Source: Cyprinodon diabolis
Lineage: Eukaryota; Chordata; Actinopteri; Cyprinodontiformes; Cyprinodontidae
Assembly: GCA_030533445.1 (NCBI GenBank)
Contig: JARPUW010000302.1
Coordinates: 1 to 64,000 of the forward strand
Direction of reading: 5' to 3'
Length of the DNA stretch: 64,000 nucleotides
A model generated the notes under the pieces. The model did not search any database, was not told the origin of the DNA, and saw nothing but the letters and a program-made list of their open reading frames with translations. The translations under genes and the position numbers were made by a program. The stretch's first letter is position 1. Each line of letters opens with the position of its first letter. Below, one piece after another: positions 48,357 to 58,604 of the stretch.

Positions 48357-50486
48357 TAGCCCTCTTTCCTTCCCTCAGCAGCCCTCAAAGGCGTAAGCAG
48401 TTGGTCTGGGGAGCCCCGACATCACTTGCCAGGGCCGTATTGGCCCTGTTCCCCAGACGGGCAGTAGGTGGCCCCCCTCAAAATTTCTTTAGAAATTTTC
48501 TAGTTATTATAATTCTCCCGTATACCCAAAACTTCGGCGCGTAACTAGTCCCGCACGGTTTGGCGGATCGGGCCCAAAGTTGGCACACGTGTCGGGACCA
48601 ATGGGGTGATGTGTGCTTGTATAAAACTTTCTCATTAGTCCGAAGGTTTGCGAATTATTAGCGAAAACGTCGCAAAAAAATCCCATAGGAAATGAATGGG
48701 GAGAGGAAAAAAAAAGCATAAAAAACAGCACTTCACTGTGTCGCCATACATTCACCTAGAAAAACAGTTTGAAGCTCAGTTTGTAGATAAATCCTTCGTC
48801 TATTTAAAACTGTAGACGGTATGTTGATAACTGCTACGGTTTTTGTATAATCAGACCTCAAGCGCCACAAAGTTTTAGCAAAATCCAGCCTGCTAGAGTG
48901 GAGCAACTGAAAAGCTAGAGTGTGAGGCAGGCGTTTTTTAAACACAAAAAAACATTTTAAACTCGCCCTCACGGCCACATATTTATAGCTAGAGTCACCA
49001 TTTTTGGTCAGTTTGTAGACTGAAATCTCTGGACCCACACAATATCTTCGGAATTACGGTAGGATTAATACTTTTCCTTAAAAACCCTCCAGACCGACCT
49101 AAAGTCGATGAAAATCAGAGCCGTTTTTCATTGGTTTTGGAGCAGAAGAGGGGAGAAAAACGAATCAGACTATGTGTTTTAAACTCGTCATAAATATTTT
49201 TCTGAATGACACACATACACCAAAGTTGGCATAGTTGGAGTCGAAGGATGACTGACGCTCACGGTGAAAAAATTTTTTGAATAACTCATACGGTTTTTGC
49301 TCAGCAGTCGTTTGTTCGGAGGACATTTTAAGCACCTGAAAGCTGAGTGACAGTGACCTGCTGCAGCTAGCTCAATTAGAAGCTTAGGTGTGATGAAACG
49401 TTTTTTCTTTTTCTTTCTCTTCCCATTCAGTTTGTAGATGACCTACAGCCATGAAAGTTACTCCAATTGAAGACAAGATATAGCTGTCGCTTAGATAAAA
49501 AGAATTTTTCAGATACCTTTTACGGTTTTTACTCAGCAGTCGTTTGTTCGGAGGGGTGCTTTAGCAGCTAAAAGGTGAGTGAGAGTGAGGTCCTGCAGTT
49601 CAAACAAAGGGAGGAGCAGGTGGGCCAACCATTTTGTTTGTGCTTCGTTTTGGGTTGTGAAAGACCTACAGACATGAAGGTTACCCCAGTCTGAGACAAA
49701 GGATAGATGTTGCTTTCACTGAAAGAATTTTTCAGATATCTTTTACGGTTTTTGCTCAGCAGTCGTTTGTTCGGAGGGTAAGCACCTGGAAGCTAGCTGA
49801 CAGTTAGCTTCTGCAGCAGCCTGCTAGAGTGCAGCTGCTGAAATCTTAGTGTGAGGCGGCCATTTTTTTAAGATCAAACATCTTATTCTCGCCCTCACGG
49901 CCACATATTTGGAGCTACAGTCACCATTTTTGGTCAGTTTGTAGACTGAAACCTCTGGACTCACACAATGTCTTCGGAATTACGGTAGGATTAATACTTT
50001 TCCTTAAAAACCCTCCAGACCAACCTAAAGTCGATGAGAGTTTCAGCCTTTCTCTATTCTTTTTGAGCTGAAGATGGGAGAGAAACGAATCAGACTATGT
50101 GTTTTCAACTCGTCATAAATATTTTTCTGAATGACACACATACACCAAAGTTGGTATAGTTGGAGTCGAAGGATTGCTGATGCTCATGGTGAAAATGTTT
50201 TTTGAATAACTCATACGGTTTTTGATCAGTAGTCGTTTGTTCGGTGCCGTTCTTCCCATACAAAAAAGCCTGGGAAGAAGAAACCAATAGTGAGTGCAGC
50301 TGTTGTCTGTGTCAGTGAGAGGCTCGTTAAGCGTTGTCAAGGTTACCAAGCTTCAAACAGATTTTACCTCTGCTGTTTTAAACAGCACATATTAATCTAA
50401 TGGAGGGTGAAAGGACTGATTTAACATTGGGAAATGGATACTATATGACTGCTGTCCATGACACTTCCCTTGCCACTCAGCACTGA

Positions 50487-51068
50487 TAGACTTTCAAAAT
50501 AAGACTCCAGGGACCCTACAAAATAAAAGCCTCTATATTTTTTACATATATTTATTGCCCTATATGGCTCAACATTATGACCCAAACTCAACCCCGTTTT
50601 AGAGAATAGACTCTAGGAGACTGTTTAAAACACACCCTATAGCAAATTTCAAAATAAAAGCCTCCCATTTCCGCTTCATCTACTGCCCTAATAACATGGA
50701 AAAAGAGTGATTTAACGATTGGAAAGTAATCAACTATCATTGACGGGTCTGAACATTTTCTATAAACACAACTCTGTTGGACTTTCAAAATAAGACTCCA
50801 GGGACCCTACAAAATAAAAGCCTCTATATTTTTTACATATGTTTATTGCCCTATATGGCTCAACATTATGACCCAAACTCAACCCCGTTTTAGAGAATAG
50901 ACTCTAGGAGACTGTTTAAAATACACCCTATAGCAAATTTCAAAATAAAAGCCTCCCATTTCCGCTTCATCTACTGCCCTAATAACATGGAAAAAGAGTG
51001 ATTTAACGATTGGAAAGTAATCAACTATCATTGACGGGTCTGAACATTTTCTATAAACACAACTCTGT
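50487..51068 (+). repeat. Duplicated 291-bp monomer pair (unit 16)
   Basis: Monomer boundaries fall at 50487, 50778, 51069 and 51368, so one extra 291-bp monomer is present. 50778-51068 repeats 50487-50777 with only a few changes: ACATATGTTTATTG near 50837, AAAATACACCC near 50919, and CCGGGGACC with CAACATAAAAG just after 51069. The low divergence marks a recent tandem duplication. Confidence 0.93.
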
Positions 51069-51491
51069 TGGACTTTCAAAATAAGACTCCGGGGACCCTA
51101 CAACATAAAAGCCTCTAGATTATACTAATGCATTAATTGATGCAAATGGCTCAACATTATGACCCAAACTCTTCCAGGTTGTTTTTATTAGACTCTAGTG
51201 ACCTTTTCAAAACACACCCCAGAGCAAATTTCACAATAAAAGTCTCCCATTTACTCTGTAATACAGCAACTATTCACCTAATAACATGGAAAACCAGTGA
51301 TTTAAGATTTGGAAATGGATTCCATATCACTGCTGGGCGTGACCCATCTTTTGATGCACATTCATGATAGACTTTCAAAATAAGACTACAAGGACTCTAC
51401 AGAATAAAAGCCTCTTCCTTATACACACTCATACATTCTGGCATATTGCTCATTGCCATTGGTGATTTCATAACTGCAATGGCTCTTAGAA

Positions 51492-51692
51492 GGCGGGCGG
51501 AGCCCGCCAATGGTAACAGGCGGGCGGAGCCCGCCAAAGGTGATTACATCACTGCAATGGCTCTTAGCAGGCGGGCGGAGCCCGCCATTGGTGATTTCAT
51601 CACTGCAATGGCTCTTAGAAGGCGGGCAGAGCCCGCCATTGGTGATTTTTTTCTTCAATGAGATGGCTCCTAGCAGGCGGGCGAAGCCCGCC
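51492..51692 (+). repeat. GC hairpin array, 5 hairpins (unit 16)
   Basis: Five hairpins. The flanks differ privately: TTTCATAACTGC before the first hairpin and TTCTTCAATGAGATGG before the last, the second creating an extra ATG near 51658. Confidence 0.92.
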
Positions 51693-51965
51693 AACTGGGC
51701 TTTACCCACTGTGTTTCAATATGGACAACCCATATTACCCTTGTGCATCATACGCTGTGCACGTCTATTTCCCAGATTTCAGCACAAGTGGCACACAGCT
51801 CTCTTTGCCCATGAACTTGCCCTCTTTCCTTCCCTCAGCAGCCCTCAAAGGCGTAAGCAGTTGGTCTGGGGAGCCCCGACGTCACTTGCCAGGGCCGTAT
51901 TGGCCCGGTTCCCCAGACGGGCAGTAGGTGGCCCCCCTCAAAATTTCTTTAGAAATTTTCTAGTT

Positions 51966-52421
51966 GGGGGGCCACATGCCGAAGGCATGGCCCACCTACT
52001 ACTATTGCACATATTTATTCCGCGTATTATTATTATTGGGGGGCCACATGCCGAAGGCATGGCCCACCTACTACTATTGCACATATTTATTCCGCGTATT
52101 ATTGGGGGGCCACATGCCGAAGGCATGGCCCACCTACTACTATTGCACATATTTATTCCGCGTATTATTGGGGGGCCACATGCCGAAGGCATGGCCCACC
52201 TACTACTATTGCACATATTTATTCCGCGTATTATTGGGGGGCCACATGCCGAAGGCATGGCCCACCTACTACTATTGCACATATTTATTCCGCGTATTAT
52301 TGGGGGGCCACATGCCGAAGGCATGGCCCACCTACTACTATTGCACATATTTATTGGGGGGCCACATGCCGAAGGCATGGCCCACCTACTACTATTGCAC
52401 ATATTTATTCCGCGTATTATT
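51966..52421 (+). repeat. 66-bp minisatellite, 7 copies (unit 17)
   Basis: Copies start at 51966, 52038, 52104, 52170, 52236, 52302 and 52356. Spacings are 72, 66, 66, 66, 66 and 54: the first copy has two extra ATT triplets, and the sixth lacks the 12-bp CCGCGTATTATT tail. All spacings are multiples of three, so a plus-strand frame stays open through the array as part of a 318-codon frame (51510-52466), and a minus-strand frame is also open (51938-52510). Confidence 0.96.
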
Positions 52422-55120
52422 ATTATTATTATAATTCTCCCGTATACCCAAAACTTCGGCGCGTAACTAGTCCCGCACGGTTTGGCGGATCGGGCCCAAA
52501 GTTGGCACACGCGTCGGTACCAATGGGGTGATGTGTGCTTGTATAAAACTTTCTCATTAGTCCGAAGGTTTGCGAATTATTAGCGAAAACGTCGCAAAAA
52601 AATCCCATAGGAAATGAATGGGGAGAGGAAAAAAAAAGCATAAAAAACAGCACTTCTCTGTGTCGGCATACATTCACCTAGAAAAACAGTTTGAAGCTCC
52701 GTTTGTAGATAAATCCTTCGTCTATTTAAAACTGAAGACGGTATGTTCATAACTGCTACGGTTTTTGTATAATCAGACCTCAAGCGCCACAAAGTTTTAG
52801 CAAAATCCAGCCTGCTAGAGTGGAGCAACTGAAAAGCTAGAGTGTGAGGCAGGCGTTTTTTAAACACAAAAAAACATTTTAAACTCGCCCTCACGGCCAC
52901 ATATTTATAGCTAGAGTCACCATTTTTGGTCAGTTTGTAGACTGAAATCTCTGGACCCACACAATATCTTCGGAATTACGGTAGGATTAATACTTTTCCT
53001 TAAAAACCCTCCAGACCGACCTAAAGTCGATGAAAATCAGAGCCGTTTTTCATTGGTTTTGGAGCAGAAGAGGGGAGAAAAACGAATCAGACTATGTGTT
53101 TTAAACTCGTCATAAATATTTTTCTGAATGACACACATACACCAAAGTTGGCATAGTTGGAGTCGAAGGATGACTGACGCTCACGGTGAAAAATTTTTTG
53201 AATAACTCATACGGTTTTTGCTCAGCAGTCGTTTGTTCGGAGGACAGTTTAAGCACCTGAAAGCTGAGTGACAGTGACCTGCTGCAGCTAGCTCAATTAG
53301 AAGCTTAGGTGTGATGAAACGTTTTTTCTTTTTCTTTCTCTACCCATTCAGTTTGTAGATGACCTACAGCCATGAAAGTTACTCCAATTGAAGACAAGAT
53401 ATAGCTGTCGCTTAGATAAAAAGAATTTTTCAGATACCTTTTACGGTTTTTACTCAGCAGTCGTTTGTTCGGAGGGGTGCTTTAGCAGCTAAAAGGTCAG
53501 TGAGAGTGAGGTCCTGCAGTTCAAACAAAGGGAGGAGCAGGTGGGCCAACCATTTTGTTTGTGCTTCGTTTTGGGTTGTGAAAGACCTACAGACATGAAG
53601 GTTACCCCAGTCTGAGACAAAGGATAGATGTTACTTTCACTGAAAGAATTTTTCAGATACCTTTTACGGTTTTTGCTCAGCAGTCGTTTGTTCGGAGGGT
53701 AAGCACCTGGAAGCTAGCTGACAGTTAGCTTCTGCAGCAGCCTGCTAGAGTGCAGCTGCTGAAATCTTAGTGTGAGGCGGCCATTTTTTTAAGATCAAAC
53801 ATCTTATTCTCGCCCTCACGGCCACATATTTGGAGCTACAGTCACCATTTTTGGTCAGTTTGTAGACTGAAACCTCTGGACTCACACAATGTCTTCGGAA
53901 TTACAGTAGGATTAATACTTTTCCTTAAAAACCCTCCAGACCAACCTAAAGTCGATGAGAGATTCAGCCTTTCTCTATTCTTTTTGAGCTGAAGATGGGA
54001 GAGAAACGAATCAGACTATGTGTTTTCAACTCGTCATAAATATTTTTCTGAATGACACACATACACCAAAGTTGGTATAGTTGGAGTCGAAGGATTGCTG
54101 ATGCTCATGGTGAAAATGTTTTTTGAATAACTCATACGGTTTTTGATCAGTAGTCGTTTGTTCGGTGCCGTTCTTCATATACAAAAAAGCCTGGGAAGAA
54201 GAAACCAATAGTGAGTGCAGCTGTTGTCTGTGTCAGTGAGAGGCTCGTTAAGCGTTGTCAAGGTTACCAAGCTTCAAACAGATTTTACCTCTGCTGTTTT
54301 AAACAGCACATATTAATCTAATGGAGGGTGAAAGGACTGATTTAACATTGGGAAATGGATACTATATGACTGCTGTCCATGACACTTCCCTTGCCACTCA
54401 GCACTGATAGACTTTCAAAATAAGACTCCAGGGACCCTACAAAATAAAAGCCTCTATATTTTTTACATATATTTATTGCCCTATATGGCTCAACATTATG
54501 ACCCAAACTCAACCCCGTTTTAGAGAATAGACTCTAGGAGACTGTTTAAAACACACCCTATAGCAAATTTCAAAATAAAAGCCTCCCATTTCCGCTTCAT
54601 CTACTGCCCTAATAACATGGAAAAAGAGTGATTTAACGATTGGAAAGTAATCAACTATCATTGACGGGTCTGAACATTTTCTATAAACACAACTCTGTTG
54701 GACTTTCAAAATAAGACTCCAGGGACCCTACAAAATAAAAGCCTCTAGATTATACTAATGCATTAATTGATGCAAATGGCTCAACATTATGACCCAAACT
54801 CTTCCAGGTTGTTTTTATTAGACTCTAGTGACCTTTTCAAAACACACCCAGAGCAAATTTCACAATAAAAGTCTCCCATTTACTCTGTAATACAGCAACT
54901 ATTCACCTAATAACATGGAAAACCAGTGATTTAACATTTGGAAATGGATTCTATATCACTGCTGGGCGTGACCCATCTTTTGATGCACATTCATGATAGA
55001 CTTTCAAAATAAGACTACAAGGACTCTACAGAATAAAAGCCTCTTCCTTATACACACTCATACATTCTGGCATATTGCTCATTGCCATTGGTGATTTCAT
55101 CACTGCAATGGCTCTTAGAA

Positions 55121-55321
55121 GGCGGGCGGAGCCCGCCAATGGTAACAGGCGGGCAGAGCCCGCCAAAGGTGATTACATCACTGCAATGGCTCTTAGCAGG
55201 CGGGCGGAGCCCGCCATTGGTGATTTCATCACTGCAATGGCTCTTAGAAGGCGGGCAGAGCCCGCCATTGGTGATTTTTTTCTTCACTGAGATGGCTCCT
55301 AGCAGGCGGGCAAAGCCCGCC
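55121..55321 (+). repeat. GC hairpin array, 5 hairpins (unit 17)
   Basis: Five hairpins; the second has an AGA loop in place of GGA, and the last reads GGCGGGC-AAA-GCCCGCC. Confidence 0.92.
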
Positions 55322-55594
55322 AACTGGGCTTTACCCACTGTGTTTCAATATGGACAACCCATATTACCCTTGTGCATCATACGCTGTGCACGTCTATTTC
55401 CCAGATTTCAGCACAAGTGGCACACAGCTCTCTTTGCCCATGAACTTGCCCTCTTTCCTTCCCTCAGCAGCCCTCTAAGGCGTAAGCAGTTGGTCTGGGG
55501 AGCCCCGACGTCACTTGCCAGGGCCGTATTGGCCCGGTTCCCCAGACGGGCAGTAGGTGGCCCCCCTCAAAATTTCTTTAGAAATTTTCTAGTT

Positions 55595-55618
55595 CCGCGT
55601 ATTATTATTATTATTATA
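55595..55618 (+). repeat. Remnant tail of a lost 66-bp minisatellite copy
   Basis: CTAGTT is followed directly by CCGCGTATTATTATT, the last 12 bases or so of the 66-bp repeat, without the GGGGGGCCAC body. Empty sites elsewhere go straight from CTAGTT to ATTAT. This is best read as a scar of array contraction by deletion. Confidence 0.8.
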
Positions 55619-58306
55619 ATTCTCCCGTATACCCAAAACTTCGGCGCGTAACTAGTCCCGCACGGTTTGGCGGATCGGGCCCAAAGTTGGCACACGCGTC
55701 GGGACCAATGGGGTGATGTGTGCTTGTATAAAACTTTCTCATTAGTCCGAAGGTTTGCGAATTATTAGCGAAAACGTCGCAAAAAAATCCCATAGGAAAT
55801 GAATGGGGAGAGGAAAAAAAAAGCATAAAAAACAGCACTTCACTGTGTCGCCATACATTCACCTAGAAAAACAGTTTGAAGCTCAGTTTGTAGATAAATC
55901 CTTCGTCTATTTAAAACTGAAGACGGTATGTTGATAACTGCTACGGTTTTTGTATAATCAGACCTCAAGCGCCACAAAGTTTTAGCAAAATCCAGCCTGC
56001 TAGAGTGGAGCAACTGAAAAGCTAGAGTGTGAGGCAGGCGTTTTTTAAACACAAAAAAACATTTTAAACTCGCCCTCACGGCCACATATTTATAGCTAGA
56101 GTCACCATTTTTGGTCAGTTTGTAGACTGAAATCTCTGGACCCACACAATATCTTCGGAATTACGGTAGGATTAATACTTTTCCTTAAAAACCCTCCAGA
56201 CCGACCTAAAGTCGATGAAAATCAGAGCCGTTTTTCATTGGTTTTGGAGCAGAAGAGGGGAGAAAAACGAATCCGACTATGTGTTTTAAACTCGTCATAA
56301 ATATTTTTCTGAATGACACACATACACCAAAGTTGGCATAGTTGGAGTCGAAGGATGACTGACGCTCACGGTGAAAAAATTTTTTGAATAACTCATACGG
56401 TTTTTGCTCAACAGTCGTTTGTTCGGAGGACATTTTAAGCACCTGAAAGCTGAGTGACAGTGACCTGCTGCAGCTAGCTCAATTAGAAGCTTAGGTGTGA
56501 TGAAACGTTTTTTCTTTTTCTTTCTCTTCCCATTCAGTTTGTAGATGACCTACAGCCATGAAAGTTATTCCAATTGAAGACAAGATATAGCTGTCGCTTA
56601 GATAAAAAGAATTTTTCAGACACCTTTTACGGTTTTTACTCAGCAGTCGTTTGTTCGGAGGGGTGCTTTAGCAGCTAAAAGGTGAGTGAGAGTGAGGTCC
56701 TGCAGTTCAAACAAAGGGAGGAGCAGGTGGGCCAACCATTTTGTTTGTGCTTCGTTTTGGGTTGTGAAAGACCTACAGATATGAAGGTTACCCCAGTCTG
56801 AGACAAAGGATAGATGTTGCTTTCACTGAAAGAATTTTTCAGATATCTTTTACGGTTTTTGCTCAGCAGTCGTTTGTTCGGAGGGTAAGCACCTGGAAGC
56901 TAGCTGACAGTTAGCTTCTGCAGCAGCCTGCTAGAGTGCAGCTGCTGAAATCTTAGTGTGAGGCGGCCATTTTTTTAAGATCAAACATCTTATTCTCGCC
57001 CTCACGGCCACATATTTGGAGCTACAGTCACCATTTTTGGTCAGTTTGTAGACTGAAACCTCTGGACTCACACAATGTCTTCGGAATTACGGTAGGATTA
57101 ATACTTTTCCTTAAAAACCCTCCAGACCAACCTAAAGTCGATGAGTTTCAGCCTTTCTCCATTCTTTTTGAGCTGAAGATGGGAGAGAAACGAATCAGAC
57201 TATGTGTTTTCAAGTCGTCATAAATATTGTTCTGAATGACACACATACACCAAAGTTGGTATACTTGGAGTCGAAGGATTGCTGATGCTCATGGTGAAAA
57301 TGTTTTTTGAATAACTCATACGGTTTTTGATCAGTAGTCGTTTGTTTTCGTTGCCGTTCTTCCCATACAAAAAAGCCTGGGAAGAAGAAACCAATAGTGA
57401 GTGCAGCTGTTGTCTGTGTCAGTGAGAGGCTCGTTAAGCGTTGTCAAGGTTACCAAGCTTCAAACAGATTTTACCTCTGCTGTTTTAAACAGCACATATT
57501 AATCTAATGGAGGGTGAAAGGACTGATTTAACATTGGGAAATGGATACTATATGACTGCTGTCCATGACACTTCCCTTGCCACTCAGCACTGATAGACTT
57601 TCAAAATAAGACTCCAGGGACCCTACAAAATAAAAGCCTCTATATTTTTTACATATATTTATTGCCCTATATGGCTCAATATTATGACCCAAACTCAACC
57701 CCGTTTTAGAGAATAGACTCTAGGAGACTGTTTAAAACACACCCTATAGCAAATTTCAAAATAAAAGCCTCCCATTTCCGCTTCATCTACTGCCCTAATA
57801 ACATGGAAAAAGAGTGATTTAACGATTGGAAAGTAATCAACTATCATTGACGGGTCTGAACATTTTCTATAAACACAACTCTGTTGGACTTTCAAAATAA
57901 GACTCCAGCGACCCTACAAAATAAAAGCCTCTAGATTATACTAATGCATTAATTGATGCAAATGGCTCAACATTATGACCCAAACTCTTCCAGGTTGTTT
58001 TTATTAGACTCTAGTGACCTTTTCAAAACACACCCAGAGCAAATTTCACAATAAAAGTCTCCCATTTACTCTGTAATACAGCAACTATTCACCTAATAAC
58101 ATGGAAAACCAGTGATTTAACATTTGGAAATTGATTCTATATAACTGCTGGGCATGACCCATCTTTAGATGCACTTCCATGATAGACTTTCAAAATAAGA
58201 CTCCAGGGACTCTACAGAATAAAAGCCTCTTCCTTATACACACTCATACATTCTGGCATATTGCTCATTGCCATTTGTAATTTCATCACTGCAATGGCTC
58301 TTAGAA

Positions 58307-58480
58307 GGCGGGCGGAGCCCGCCATTGGTGATTTCATCACTGCAATGGCTCTTAGAAGGCGGGCGGAGCCCGCCATTGGTGATTTCATCACTGCAATGGC
58401 TCTTAGCAGGCGGGCAGAGCCCGCCATTGGTGATTTTTTTCATCGCTGCAAGGGCTCCTAGCAGGCGGGCGGAGCCCACC
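58307..58480 (+). repeat. GC hairpin array, 4 hairpins (unit 18)
   Basis: Class A four-hairpin form with the GCCCACC right arm in the last hairpin. Confidence 0.92.
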
Positions 58481-58604
58481 AACTGAGCTTTACCCACTGC
58501 GGTTCAATATGGACAACCCATATTACCCTTTTGCATCATACGCTGTGCACGTCTATTTCCCAGATTTCAGCACAAGTGGCACACAGCTCTCTTTGCCCAT
58601 GACC

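Larger units (their letters stand above)
48357..51816 (+). repeat. Macrosatellite unit 16 (class B, 3460 bp, extra monomer)
   Basis: Length equals a standard 3169-bp class B unit plus one 291-bp monomer. Private changes include a CpG to TpG at 48590 (CACACGTGTCGG), AAACTGTAGACGG near 48808 and GTCGCCATACATTC near 48740, the last shared with unit 18. Confidence 0.95.
51817..55445 (+). repeat. Macrosatellite unit 17 (class B, 3629 bp, longest)
   Basis: The longest unit, because of seven 66-bp minisatellite copies. Scattered private changes include CGTCGGTACC near 52515, CACTTCTCTGTG near 52652, GTATGTTCATAAC near 52741, GAATTACAGTAGG (CpG loss at 53905) and GAGAGATTCAGCC near 53956. Confidence 0.95.
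55446..58604 (+). repeat. Macrosatellite unit 18 (class A, 3159 bp)
   Basis: No full 66-bp copy, but the site keeps a remnant (see 55595). Otherwise it matches unit 9 at an offset near 29,442, including TTTTCAGACACC near 56615. Private changes include CAGCCCTCTAAGG near 55469 and AAAGTTATTCC near 56560. Confidence 0.95.

Noticed and set aside
51510..52466. 318-codon plus-strand open frame as a possible protein gene
   Set aside because: It begins at a non-ATG codon and is composed of the hairpin array, a linker and seven minisatellite copies. The minus strand is open over the same DNA, and its length in other units simply follows subrepeat number (174 to 241 codons).
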